The notes beneath the pieces were generated by a model. It was not told the origin of the DNA and ran no database searches. It saw only the letters and a program-made list of their open reading frames with translations. 64,000 nt of DNA, from NCBI RefSeq assembly GCF_020410765.1, contig NZ_CP084541.1, positions 1,607,001 through 1,671,000 of the forward strand, given 5' to 3'. Positions within the stretch are counted from its first letter, which is position 1; each line of letters begins with the position of its first letter. The DNA comes from Streptomyces marincola (GTDB lineage Bacteria; Actinomycetota; Actinomycetes; Streptomycetales; Streptomycetaceae). This document shows, piece after piece, positions 40,323 through 49,222 of this stretch. A program made the position numbers and the translations under genes.

Positions 40323-41152
40323 TGACGGACAACACCTCTTTCGCCCGCCGGCTGCGGCTGCGGCGGCTGCACCACCACGACCCGGAGCGGCTGTTCATCG
40401 TGCCGCTCGACCACTCCGTCACCGACGGCCCGCTGACCCCGGCGGTGCGGCTCGACGCGCTGGTCGGCCAGCTCGCCGCGCACCACGTGGACGCCGTCGT
40501 CCTGCACAAGGGCGCGCTGCGGCACGTGGACTCCGAATGGTTCGCCAGCACCTCGCTGATCGTGCACCTGAGCGCGAGCACCGTGCACGCGCCCGACCCG
40601 GACGCCAAGTACCTGGTCGCGAGCGTCGAGGAGAGCCTGCGGGCGGGCGCGGACGCCGTCAGCGTGCACGTGAACCTCGGCTCGCGCGAGGAGCGGCGGC
40701 AGATCGCGGATTTCGCCGCCGTCTCGGAGGCGTGCGACCGGTGGAACGTGCCGCTGCTCGCGATGGTCTACCCGCGCGGCCCCGCGATCGAGGACCCGCG
40801 GTCGCCCGCGCTCGTCGCGCACGCCGTGCAACTGGCCGCCGACCTCGGCGCCGACCTGGTCAAGACGCCGTACGCGGGCTCGGTGACCGACATGGCCGCC
40901 ATCACGTCGGCGGCCCCCATCCCGGTCGTGGTCGTCGGCGGCCCGCGCGACCACGACGAGTCGAGGACCCTGGCCTACGTGTCGGACGCCCTGCGCGGCG
41001 GCGCGGCCGGGGTCGCGATGGGGCGCAACGTCTTCCAGTCCCCCGATCCCGGCGCCATGGCCGACAAGCTCTCCGGCCTCATCCACCGGAAGGTCCCGCA
41101 CCTGGGCCGCGCGGTGCGGGCCGGGCGCCCCGGGCAGGCCGTCCCGGTGTGA
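40323..41152 (+). CDS. griI: GriI-type aldolase (3,4-AHBA pathway)
   Basis: This 276-residue class I aldolase belongs to the DeoC/FbaB-like group that includes archaeal AroA' and S. griseus GriI. GriI joins aspartate semialdehyde and dihydroxyacetone phosphate to a C7 amino sugar phosphate. Active-site elements: IVPLDHSVTDGPLTP (Asp), LLAMVYPRGP and the Schiff-base Lys in ADLVKTPYAGS; the end has VVVVGGPRDHDESRTL. It lies between aspartate kinase and the GriH-type synthase, the arrangement expected for 3-amino-4-hydroxybenzoate synthesis. The pairing with griH makes AHBA far more likely than the archaeal shikimate entry. Confidence 0.9.
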
Positions 41153-41262
41153 GCGCCGCACGGCCGCCCCGCCGACCCGCCCGCCGCCACCCAAGAACCG
41201 GCCGGTCCGTTCCGCCCGTTCGGCCCGCCCGTGCCAGAAGCAACGACCCGAGGAGTTCTCCC

Positions 41263-42369
41263 GTGAAGCTCAGCTGGCTCGACATCCGTTCCCTCGGCGA
41301 CGCGCGCGACGCCATCGTGCAGGAGGCGCTGCACCACCGCGTCGACGCCGTGGTCGCCGACGACCCCGCGCTCTTCGCGGACCTGCCGCCCACCGTGACC
41401 AAGGTGCTGTTCCCGCAGGGCAAGCCGCTGCCCGAGGACTTCGGGGACGCCGCGATCGTCGTCGTCGACCCGCGCACGCACGGCGTGACCCCGGCCGAGC
41501 TGGCCACGCGGCACCCCGGTGTCGAGTTCGGCCGGTTCGTGGAGATCATCGACGCGCCCACCCTCGAAGACGCCTGCGAGTCGGCGCGCACGGAGAAGTG
41601 GAGCCTGCTGCTGTTCCGCGACCCCACCAAGATCCCGCTGGAGATCGTGATCGCCGCGGCGGCCCGCGCCGAGGGCTCCCTGATCACCGTGGCGGGGGAC
41701 GTGGAGGAGGCCGAGATCATCTTCGGCGTGCTCGAACACGGCGCGGACGGCGTGATGATGGCACCGGCCGCGGTCGGCGACACCGCCGCCCTGAAGCGGG
41801 CGGCAGAGGCCGAGGTGCCCAACCTCGACCTGGTCGAACTGCGCGTCGTCGAGACCGCGCACGTCGGCATGGGCGAGCGGGCCTGCGTGGACACCTGCAC
41901 CTACTTCCGCGAGGACGAGGGCATCCTGGTCGGCTCGCACTCCAAGGGCATGATCCTGTGCGTCAGCGAGACCCACCCGCTGCCGTACATGCCGACCCGC
42001 CCGTTCCGGGTCAACGCGGGCGCGGTGCACTCCTACACGCTGGGCACCGGCGAGCGCACCAACTACCTGAGCGAGCTGAAGACCGGCAGCAAGGTCACGG
42101 CCGTGGACGTCAAGGGCAACACCCGCCTGGTGACGGTCGGCCGGGTGAAGATCGAGTCCCGCCCGCTGATCTCGATCGACGCGGAGGCGCCCGACGGACG
42201 CCGGGTGAACCTGATCCTCCAGGACGACTGGCACGTCCGCGTGCTCGGGCCCGGCGGGGTCGTGCTCAACTCGACCGAGCTCAAGCCGGGGGACACGGTG
42301 CTCGGGTACCTGCCGCGCGCGGACCGGCACGTGGGCTACCCGATCGACGAGTTCTGCCTGGAGAAGTGA
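41263..42369 (+). CDS. griH: GriH-type 3-amino-4-hydroxybenzoate synthase (DHQ synthase II family)
   Basis: This 368-residue protein is of the archaeal-type 3-dehydroquinate synthase (AroB') family. Its bacterial cluster members (GriH, NspH) convert the GriI product to 3-amino-4-hydroxybenzoic acid. Features: FVEIIDAPTLEDACESA, GVLEHGADGVMMAP, ETAHVGMGERACVDTC, EGILVGSHSKGMILCVSE and RPFRVNAGAVHSYTL. The start is GTG 41263 with AGGAG 7 nt upstream, 110 bp after griI. It is the last gene of the unit; a 15-bp hairpin follows and faces the convergent protease gene. Confidence 0.93.
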   Translation: MKLSWLDIRSLGDARDAIVQEALHHRVDAVVADDPALFADLPPTVTKVLFPQGKPLPEDFGDAAIVVVDPRTHGVTPAELATRHPGVEFGRFVEIIDAPTLEDACESARTEKWSLLLFRDPTKIPLEIVIAAAARAEGSLITVAGDVEEAEIIFGVLEHGADGVMMAPAAVGDTAALKRAAEAEVPNLDLVELRVVETAHVGMGERACVDTCTYFREDEGILVGSHSKGMILCVSETHPLPYMPTRPFRVNAGAVHSYTLGTGERTNYLSELKTGSKVTAVDVKGNTRLVTVGRVKIESRPLISIDAEAPDGRRVNLILQDDWHVRVLGPGGVVLNSTELKPGDTVLGYLPRADRHVGYPIDEFCLEK

Positions 42370-42376
42370 CGCGTGC

Positions 42377-42411
42377 GCGCCACCGGGCGGCCGTGCGCCG
42401 CCCGGTGGCGC
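42377..42411. terminator. Bidirectional terminator between griH and the protease gene
   Basis: A perfect 15-bp stem (42377-42391 with 42397-42411, loop CGTGC) starts 8 bp after the griH stop, in the convergent gap. Confidence 0.8.
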
Positions 42412-42437
42412 CCGCTGTGTCCGCGCCCGCCGCCGGG

Positions 42438-45400
42438 TCAGCTCCCCCGGTGCAGGTAGGCGTCGCGGACCGTCTGCTCGACCCGGTTGCCGTCCGCGTC
42501 GCGCGCGGTGACGCGCAGCGTCACGGCAGCGTCGCCCCGCACGTCGCGGGGGCGCTGGAGCAGCGCGTCGAACGCGTTGCCGCCGCGCGCCCGCACCCGG
42601 ACGGCGTCGGTGAACGACGTGCCGCCGTCCCAGGACGCGGCGACCTCGACCGTGACGCCGCGCGGCGCGGCCAGGCCGTCCTGGTGCCGGACGGCGATGC
42701 CCACGTGGTGGGTGCGGGCGGCGCGCACGGCGTTGCGCGCGTCCGCGCCCATGGCGTAGTCGAGGTGCAGCAGCGGCAGCGGGACCTCCTGTGCCGCGGG
42801 TCCCGAGCGGAAGTTCCACGAGGTCTCGGTCCTGGTGCCGAACGCCCAGGCGGCGCCGCCGCGTTCCGTGGTCAGATCGAGCCGGTAGTCGCCTTCGCCC
42901 GCCGGCACGTCGAACGTGGTGTGGGCGGACGCGGCGCGGCCCACCTCCGTGCCGTCGCGGTACAGGGCCGCGGTGACCCGGTCGCCGGGCCTGGCCCGTG
43001 CGGCGTGCCCGTCGGAGTCGGTGAACTCGGGGATGCGCAGCAGCATCGCGTTCCCGGCCCGCGCCGAGGGGGCGGAGCCGCGCGGGTGCGCGGGCCTGAC
43101 CACCGCGCCGGTCCAGCGTTCCGTGCCGACGTGGTGCGCGGCGTAGGAGCGTTGCTCGCCCCGGGGCGCGAAGCCCGTGACGGGCTGGTCGTAGAACGAG
43201 CCGAGCGCGTGGTGCACGTGGTGCTGCCACACGGTGTCGCCCGCGCTGATGTGCTCGGTGCGGGTCGTGCCTGTGGGAACCTCGCGCGGTGAGTCCGGCA
43301 TGGCGATGCCCTGGTGCGGACGCCAGGCGACGCGCTGCGCCGAACCCCACTCGGCGCTGCCCGCGGCGGCGTAGGTGACCTCGACCCGCGCGGAGTTCCA
43401 CGGGGTGACGGTGTGCACGACGCGGCGCGGCACGTGCCCGGCGGCAACCTGCATCACGTCGTACAGGTAGGGGCTCTTGGCCGTGCCCGCGAACGTGACC
43501 ACCGTGCGGCGCGCGGCGGCGCGTTCCAGCAGCGCGGTGCCCTGCGCGTGGCCGACCCGCACCACGGGCAGCGCGTGCACGTTGCCGTTGGGGCGCCAGC
43601 GGGTCCAGGCGGTCCTGCCCTCGTCCGCGACGATCATCAGCCCCGCCGCGCCCGCCTCTGCGGCCCGTTCCGCGAGCGGCGCGTAGGCGCCGCCCGGCTC
43701 GCCGCGGACGACCGCGAGCCTGCCGCGCACGTCGCGGAAGTCCGGCTCTGGACCCGTGCCCGCGTCGGCGACGGCGAGCCGGTCGGTGCCGCGCCCGAAC
43801 AGCGGGGCGGCCGACAGGTAGAACGGGTCCAGGTCGAGGCGGGTGCCCGGCACGGCCGCGGTGAGGACCGGCGCGACCAGCTGCCAGCGGGACGCGAACT
43901 CGAAGGCGCCCTCCCGCACCGGCTCGGTCGGCGTCACCAGCAGCCGCGCCTGGCCCACGGGGTGGGTGAAGGAGTGGGTGAGGTCGTGGCCGTCGTGGTG
44001 CCGGTGGTACTGGTAGTTCGTCCAGCCGCGCTGCTCCGCCGGCCGCGGCGTCCTGACCTCGACGGGAACGGCCCGCGAGAGGTCGAGCCGCACCTCGGTG
44101 TCCCCGGTGACGGCCACCTCGGGGAGCACGCCGAGGTAGGACTCGTAACGGCCGTCGGCGTCCACGGCGTTGGCGGTATGGCTGACGAGGTAGGTGCCCT
44201 CCTCGACCCGCGCGGAGGGCGCGGCCCCGCCGGTGTCGGGCCGGACGACGCCTTCGGGTCCCCAGATGAACGGCCAGGCTCCGGCGATCCGCCGGCCGTC
44301 GGGGCCGGTGACGACCGGAGTGAGGGTGTGCAGCGGCCCGTCGACCACCAGGGACAGCGTGGTGCGCACGACCGTGCCGTCGGGCGCGGTCGCGGTCAGG
44401 TGGCCGTAGTAGTCCCCGCGTTCGGCGTGCCGCGCAACGGCGGTCAGCGCCACCTCGGCGGTGCCGCCCGCGGGGACGCGCACCGTCTCGGCGCCGGTCA
44501 CCAGCGCGCCCGGGGCGAGGGCACGCCCGCCGCCGGTGGCCAGGCCGGTGGCGAGGTCGAGGGTGACGGGGGTGTCCGAGGTGTTGGTGAAGCGGACGGT
44601 GGCCTCCTGCTCGCCCGCCTCGCCCGCGGTGAACGGGCCGAGCGCGAGGGTGCCGGTCGCGGTGAGGTCGCCGGACACGGCGGCGGCCACGTCCACCCGC
44701 CCGCCGCCCTGCTCGGTCACGGCGGTGCCGGGCACGAGGCGCGCGGTGCTGACCAGGGCGTCCTTCATCCGGCCCGCGCTCCAGTCGGGATGCCGCTGGG
44801 CGAGCAGCGCGGCGGCGCCCGCGACGTGCGGGGCCGCCATGGACGTGCCCGAGGCGGAGGTGTGGTGCTCGTCGACGGGCTGCCCCATCGCCGTACCGGC
44901 GGCGCGCGCCGCGACGATCCCGACGCCGGGCGCGGTGAGGTCGGGCTTGACCGCGCCGTCGCCGGCGCGCGGGCCGCGGCTGGAGAACGGCGCGAGCGTG
45001 TCGTCGCGGTCGACCGCGCCCACCGTGAGCGCCGCCGTCGCGGCGCCTGGGGCGCTCACGGTCGAGGCGCCGCGCTCGCCGTCGTTGCCCGCGGAGACGA
45101 CGAACAACGTGTCGGTGGCCGCGGTGAGTTCGTCCACGGCGCGGCTGAGCGGGTCGGTGCCGTCGCTCGCGGCGGACGAGCCCAGGCTCATGTTGACGAT
45201 GTCGGCGCCCTGGGCGGCGGCCCACTCCATGCCCGCGATCACGGCGGACTCGCTGCCGTAGCCGTCGTCGCCGAGCACCTTGCCGATGAGCAGGCCGGCG
45301 CCCGGCGCGACGCCGCGCCTGCCGGTGCCGCCCGCCGCGCCGGAGCCGCCGACGGTGGCCGCGACGTGCGTGCCGTGGCCGAACGCGTCGCCCGTTCCCG

Positions 45401-46193
45401 CGCCGCCGGAGAAGTCGCGGCTGCCGGTGATGCGGCCGGCCAGGTCCGGGTGCGCGGGGTCGGCGCCGGTGTCGAGGACGGCGACGGTCACGCCCTCGCC
45501 GTCCCAGCCGGCCTCCCACGCCTCAGGCGTGCCGATCTGCCCGGTGCTGCGGTCGAGCGTGGCGCGCACCCGGCCGTCGAGGCGCAGCGAGGGCGCGGGC
45601 GCCGCGCGGCGTTCCCCCGCGGCTGCCGGGGGCGGGCCGAACGCGTCCCAGAACTCCCCCAGTCGCTCGGTGGGGATGTGCAGCGACGTGGCGTCGATGC
45701 TGTGCAGGCGGTGGGAGGGCGCGCCGTCCTCGTGCAGGGCGGTCAGCGCGTCGAAGCCGGCCGCCGCCATGCCCTCGGGGCGGGTGACCAGCAGCGGCAG
45801 CCCGTCGGCCGCGCCGTGGCCCTGCTCGATGAGGCCGGTGACGTCGAACAGGCCCGCGTCGACGGTGCCGTCGAGCACCAGCGGCCGGGCGTCCGAGGGC
45901 AGCACGGTCAGCCGCCCGTCCCGTTCGAGCTGCTCGAAGTGGATGTGGCCGCGCCCGGGGCCCGGGGTGATGGTCGCCGCCTGCCTGCCGCCGCCCGCGT
46001 CGGCCAGCGTGACGGTGTCGCCGGTGATCAGCGGGACGTCGACGGGGTCGCGCCCGCCGGCCGCGGCCTGCTGCCCGGCCGGCGGCGGCCCCGCCGGCGG
46101 CTGGGCGGCGGCGGGCAGTACGCCGCCGGTCGCCAGCAGCGCTCCCGTGGAGACCGCCGCCAGCAGGCGAGCGGTACGTCTCTTGTGCCTCAC
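42438..46193 (-). CDS. Secreted subtilisin-like serine protease (S8), 1251 aa
   Basis: This is a large exported protease. A signal peptide (RLLAAVSTGALLATGGVLPA) is followed by a pro-region to about residue 215, then the S8 catalytic domain: Asp241 (VAVLDTGADP), His273 (FGHGTHVA), oxyanion Asn370 (SAGND) and Ser451 (SGTSMAAPHVAG). The long C-terminus holds beta-sandwich segments and a PA-like insert (LAVVRGEPGGAYAPLAERAA). The start is GTG 46193 with AAGG about 10 nt upstream. It is divergent from a winged-helix/LuxR-like regulator, with a 16-bp palindrome between them. The substrate is unknown; nutrient or developmental proteolysis is plausible. Confidence 0.95.
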   Translation of the reverse strand: MRHKRRTARLLAAVSTGALLATGGVLPAAAQPPAGPPPAGQQAAAGGRDPVDVPLITGDTVTLADAGGGRQAATITPGPGRGHIHFEQLERDGRLTVLPSDARPLVLDGTVDAGLFDVTGLIEQGHGAADGLPLLVTRPEGMAAAGFDALTALHEDGAPSHRLHSIDATSLHIPTERLGEFWDAFGPPPAAAGERRAAPAPSLRLDGRVRATLDRSTGQIGTPEAWEAGWDGEGVTVAVLDTGADPAHPDLAGRITGSRDFSGGAGTGDAFGHGTHVAATVGGSGAAGGTGRRGVAPGAGLLIGKVLGDDGYGSESAVIAGMEWAAAQGADIVNMSLGSSAASDGTDPLSRAVDELTAATDTLFVVSAGNDGERGASTVSAPGAATAALTVGAVDRDDTLAPFSSRGPRAGDGAVKPDLTAPGVGIVAARAAGTAMGQPVDEHHTSASGTSMAAPHVAGAAALLAQRHPDWSAGRMKDALVSTARLVPGTAVTEQGGGRVDVAAAVSGDLTATGTLALGPFTAGEAGEQEATVRFTNTSDTPVTLDLATGLATGGGRALAPGALVTGAETVRVPAGGTAEVALTAVARHAERGDYYGHLTATAPDGTVVRTTLSLVVDGPLHTLTPVVTGPDGRRIAGAWPFIWGPEGVVRPDTGGAAPSARVEEGTYLVSHTANAVDADGRYESYLGVLPEVAVTGDTEVRLDLSRAVPVEVRTPRPAEQRGWTNYQYHRHHDGHDLTHSFTHPVGQARLLVTPTEPVREGAFEFASRWQLVAPVLTAAVPGTRLDLDPFYLSAAPLFGRGTDRLAVADAGTGPEPDFRDVRGRLAVVRGEPGGAYAPLAERAAEAGAAGLMIVADEGRTAWTRWRPNGNVHALPVVRVGHAQGTALLERAAARRTVVTFAGTAKSPYLYDVMQVAAGHVPRRVVHTVTPWNSARVEVTYAAAGSAEWGSAQRVAWRPHQGIAMPDSPREVPTGTTRTEHISAGDTVWQHHVHHALGSFYDQPVTGFAPRGEQRSYAAHHVGTERWTGAVVRPAHPRGSAPSARAGNAMLLRIPEFTDSDGHAARARPGDRVTAALYRDGTEVGRAASAHTTFDVPAGEGDYRLDLTTERGGAAWAFGTRTETSWNFRSGPAAQEVPLPLLHLDYAMGADARNAVRAARTHHVGIAVRHQDGLAAPRGVTVEVAASWDGGTSFTDAVRVRARGGNAFDALLQRPRDVRGDAAVTLRVTARDADGNRVEQTVRDAYLHRGS

Positions 46194-46269
46194 GTGGTCC
46201 CAACCTTTCGCTCGGAAGGCAAGAATCCGGCCGCCCGGTCGGGGAAGTCACGCCTTTCCCGTGGCGCAG

Positions 46270-46294
46270 TGGCGACATGTCGCCATTGCGACAT
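46270..46294. promoter_or_regulatory. Operator between protease and regulator genes
   Basis: TGGCGACATGTCGCCA (46270-46285) is a perfect 16-bp palindrome, and a third half site GCGACAT follows at 46288-46294. It sits in the 149-bp divergent gap and probably serves the regulator encoded at 46343. Confidence 0.65.
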
Positions 46295-46342
46295 CCACGG
46301 CTTCAGTGATCGACTCGGGGGCCGACGCGAACGGGAGGCACG

Positions 46343-47338
46343 ATGCTTCAGGCGGCAGGGCTGACGACGGACGAGGAGGCGGTCTACCGGGAGTTGGTGG
46401 CGGTCGAGGCGGCCACGCCGCACGAGGTCGCGGCGCGGACCGGGCTCACGGCGGAGTGCACCGAGCGGGTGCTCGCCTCGCTGGAGCGCCGCGGCATGGC
46501 CAACCGGTCGGGGCGCGGGCCCGTCGCGTGGGCCGCGAGCCCGCCGGACGTGGCGCTGCTGCCGCAGCTGCGGCAGCGGGCCGAGGCGCTTGAGGAGGCG
46601 CGGGCGGCGGTGGCCGACCTGCTGGAGACCTACCGCGGCACGCGGCGGCACGACGCGGCGCGGCTGATCGAGGTGGTCACGGGGACCGCCGCGATGCGGC
46701 AGCGGCTGCGCCAGATCCAACGGAGCGCGCGGCACGAGGCGTTGTGGTTCTGCAAGGCCCAGTACGTGGCGATGCCCTCGGGCACGAACACCGCCGAGTT
46801 CGACGCGCTGGCCCGCGGGGTGCGCTACCGGGTGCTGTACGAGCGGGCGTTCTTCGAGGACGCGGGCGCGGTGGACAACGTGGTGGCCGGGATGCGGGCG
46901 GGCGAGGAGGCCAGGTCGGTCCCCCACCTGCCGTTGCGCATGGCGATCGTGGACCGCAGGCTCGCCCTGTGCCCGCTGGTGCCCGGCGGGCCGCACGGCA
47001 GCCCGCGCGAGCCGACGGCCGCGCTGGTGCGCGAGAGCAGCCTGCTGCACGCGCTGCTCGCCCTGTTCGAGCGCTACTGGGCGGACGGGGTGCCGCTCGG
47101 CGTCGGCACGGCGGGCGCGGTCACGGTGCCCGACCCGGCGGCCGGCACCCCGCTCGGCCCCGAGGACAGGCGCCTGCTCTCCCTGCTCGTGGCCGGCCTC
47201 GCGGACAAGGCGATCGCGAGCCAGCTCCAGTTGAGCACGCGCACGGTGCAGCGCCGGGTGCAGCAGCTGATGCGGCTGACCGGCGCCGCGAGCCGCATGC
47301 AGCTGGCCTGGCTCGCGGGCCGCAAGGGCCTGATCTGA
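46343..47338 (+). CDS. TrmB/LuxR-like regulator divergent from the protease
   Basis: This 331-residue protein has helix-turn-helix regions at both ends. The N-terminal one is TrmB-like (LTTDEEAVYRELVAVEAATP; ARTGLTAECTERVLASLERR); the C-terminal one LuxR-like (GLADKAIASQLQLSTRTVQR). Between them are a coiled segment (LRQRAEALEEARAAVADLLE) and a PLD-like/TrmB ligand region. This architecture is common in Streptomyces beside secreted subtilisins and other hydrolases. It probably controls the divergent protease through the palindrome at 46270. Confidence 0.88.
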   Translation: MLQAAGLTTDEEAVYRELVAVEAATPHEVAARTGLTAECTERVLASLERRGMANRSGRGPVAWAASPPDVALLPQLRQRAEALEEARAAVADLLETYRGTRRHDAARLIEVVTGTAAMRQRLRQIQRSARHEALWFCKAQYVAMPSGTNTAEFDALARGVRYRVLYERAFFEDAGAVDNVVAGMRAGEEARSVPHLPLRMAIVDRRLALCPLVPGGPHGSPREPTAALVRESSLLHALLALFERYWADGVPLGVGTAGAVTVPDPAAGTPLGPEDRRLLSLLVAGLADKAIASQLQLSTRTVQRRVQQLMRLTGAASRMQLAWLAGRKGLI

Positions 47339-47373
47339 GGGACTGCCGCCCGGCGTTCGTGGAACGCGGGTGA

Positions 47374-48144
47374 TCAGCCGGTGATGCGGTCGCGGGCGTG
47401 CCGCAGGGCGTCGAGGATCACCTCCTCGCGCTCCGCGTCGAGGCGGACGAGGGGCACCGAGCAGCTCAGCGCCTCGTTGACCGCGCCGCCGAACCTCAGC
47501 GGCACGGCGAAGCAGCGCAGGCCGAGGGTGGATTCCTGCTCGTCCACGGCGTGGCCGCGCCGGGCGACGGCCTCCAGCTCCTCCCGCAGGCGCGGCCTGC
47601 CGGTGATCGAGTGCGGGGTGCGGGCGGTGAGGGTGCCGGGGAGCAGGGCGTCGACCTCGGACCAGGGCCTGTGCGCCATGATCGCCTTGCCGAGCCCCGT
47701 GGACCAGCAGGGCAGCCGGCGGCCCGGCTTGGAGACGACGGCGAGCGAGTGCCGGGACGGGCAGGTCGCGAGGTAGACGATCTCGTGCCCGTCGAGCCTG
47801 GCGAGGTGGATCGTCTCCCCCAGCTTGGCCGACAGGTCGTTCATCACGGGCTGTGCGCGCCGCACGACGTCGTCGTGCTCGACGTAGGCCGCCCCGGCGC
47901 GCAGCGCCCTGATGCCGAGGTGGAACCCGGACCCCGCCTGGTCCTGCTCGACCCAGCCGGTGCGGACCAGGGTCATGAGCAGCGCGTAGGCGCTCGCCCT
48001 GGGGATGGCGAGGTCGCCGGTGACGTCCCGCAGCGTGCGCGGCGACTCGGCCGCGCTGAGGTATTCGAGCACGGCGATGGTCCGGTCCGCGGACTTCACG
48101 CTGCGTACCCGCCCGGCGTCCTGCGGCCCGTCGGATCCCGTCAC
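47374..48144 (-). CDS. IclR-family regulator of the keto-deoxyglucarate/ABC locus
   Basis: This 256-residue regulator has an N-terminal winged helix (SADRTIAVLEYLSAAESPRT; AIPRASAYALLMTLVRTGWV) and the IclR effector domain (GETIHLARLDGHEIVYLATC; CWSTGLGKAIMAH). GTG 48144 has GGAG 6 nt upstream. It is divergent from the dehydratase gene; two 16-bp inverted repeats lie in the 111-bp gap. The likely effector is an aldarate or uronate breakdown product. Confidence 0.93.
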   Translation of the reverse strand: MTGSDGPQDAGRVRSVKSADRTIAVLEYLSAAESPRTLRDVTGDLAIPRASAYALLMTLVRTGWVEQDQAGSGFHLGIRALRAGAAYVEHDDVVRRAQPVMNDLSAKLGETIHLARLDGHEIVYLATCPSRHSLAVVSKPGRRLPCWSTGLGKAIMAHRPWSEVDALLPGTLTARTPHSITGRPRLREELEAVARRGHAVDEQESTLGLRCFAVPLRFGGAVNEALSCSVPLVRLDAEREEVILDALRHARDRITG

Positions 48145-48196
48145 GGTTTTCTCCTCTGATCTCTTGACGCCCGCGCCCGGGCAGCACTTTACTCCC

Positions 48197-48231
48197 GTCT
48201 ACCAAGTTAGACGATGTCTCCATACGGAGAC
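48197..48231. promoter_or_regulatory. Two IclR-type operators
   Basis: GTCTACCAAGTTAGAC (48197-48212, 5-bp arms) and GTCTCCATACGGAGAC (48216-48231, 6-bp arms) are two 16-bp inverted repeats 19 bp apart, start to start, upstream of the dehydratase gene. TTGACG at 48164-48169 with TTTACT about 18 bp later could be the plus-strand promoter. Confidence 0.6.
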
Positions 48232-48255
48232 AACTTGCAGACAAGGGGTACTCCG

Positions 48256-49188
48256 GTGCCGGCACATCTCCAGCGGCCCAGCGCTCTCCAGGGGCTGCTC
48301 GCCTTCCCCGTCACACCGTTCCGCGCGGACGGCGACCTGGACCTCCCGGGCTTCGAGCAGCACCTGGCCGACATGGTGGACGCGCGCCCGTCCGCCCTCT
48401 TCGCGGCCTGCGGCACCGGCGAGTTCGCCTCGCTCACGCACACCGAGTACGGCGAGGTCGTGCGGACCGCCGTGTCGGTCGCCGGCGGGCGCGTGCCCGT
48501 CTACGCCGGCGTCGGCGGCGGCACCAGGACCGCGGCCGAGTTCGCCGTGACCGCGGAGCGGTGCGGCGCGGCCGGTGTCCTCGTCCTGCCGCCCTACCTC
48601 CAGGTCGGCCCGCCCGCCGGCCTGGTCGCGCACTACCGGCGGATCGCGGCGGCCACCGGCCTGCCCCTGATCCCCTACCAGCGCTCCACGGCCGTCTTCA
48701 CCCCCGAGGCCGTGGCCGAACTGGCCGGCATCGAACAGGTCGTGGCGTTCAAGGACGGCCACGGCGACCTGGAGCTGCTGCAACGCGTCCACACCGCGAC
48801 CGGCGGCGCGCTGCCGCTGCTCAACGGCATGCCGACGGCCGAGACGTTCGCCCGCGCCTACGCCGCGGTCGGCGCGCGCGCCTACTCCTCGGCGACGCTG
48901 GCCTTCGCGCCCCGCATCGCCCGCGCGTTCTTCGACGCCTTCGAGCGCGACGACGAAGCGGTGCAGGCCACGCTGCTGCGGGAGTTCTACGTGCCGCTCA
49001 CCGAACTGCGGCTCACCACGAACGGCTACGCGGTGGCCCTGGTCAAGGCCGGTCTCGCGGTGCGGGGCCGGCCGGCGGGACCGGTGCGGCCCCCGCTCGC
49101 GGACCTCACGCCCGAGCACCGCGAGCTCCTGGCCCGGCTCATCGAACGCGGCCACGCGGCCCTGGACGCCGCCCCGACGGACGCGTGA
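48256..49188 (+). CDS. kdgD: 5-dehydro-4-deoxyglucarate dehydratase
   Basis: This 310-residue DapA-superfamily enzyme converts 5-keto-4-deoxy-D-glucarate to 2-oxoglutarate semialdehyde with loss of water and CO2. Features: LLAFPVTPFRADGDLDLPGF, FAACGTGEFASLTHTEY, LPLIPYQRSTAVFTPE and the Schiff-base Lys in VVAFKDGHGDLELLQR; the last motif is typical of this branch. GTG 48256 with AAGGGG 7 nt upstream is preferred over an upstream in-frame ATG, which would begin in the operator region. The ABC operon follows 34 bp downstream, probably in one transcript. Confidence 0.92.
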   Translation: MPAHLQRPSALQGLLAFPVTPFRADGDLDLPGFEQHLADMVDARPSALFAACGTGEFASLTHTEYGEVVRTAVSVAGGRVPVYAGVGGGTRTAAEFAVTAERCGAAGVLVLPPYLQVGPPAGLVAHYRRIAAATGLPLIPYQRSTAVFTPEAVAELAGIEQVVAFKDGHGDLELLQRVHTATGGALPLLNGMPTAETFARAYAAVGARAYSSATLAFAPRIARAFFDAFERDDEAVQATLLREFYVPLTELRLTTNGYAVALVKAGLAVRGRPAGPVRPPLADLTPEHRELLARLIERGHAALDAAPTDA

Positions 49189-49222
49189 GGCCCCGTTCCG
49201 AGCCCACCGCGAAGGAGGAACG

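Noticed and set aside
41263..42369. Primary-metabolism 3-dehydroquinate synthase
   Set aside because: The archaeal-type family in a bacterium, paired with a GriI-type aldolase and aspartate kinase, marks AHBA synthesis instead of the shikimate pathway.
40975..45519. 1514-codon minus-strand frame
   Set aside because: Shadow of the protease gene in another frame, continuing antisense to griH; the real protease frame has the S8 triad.
43314..46364. 1016-codon plus-strand frame opposite the protease
   Set aside because: Antisense shadow; extremely Arg/Gly/Ala-rich, no domain.
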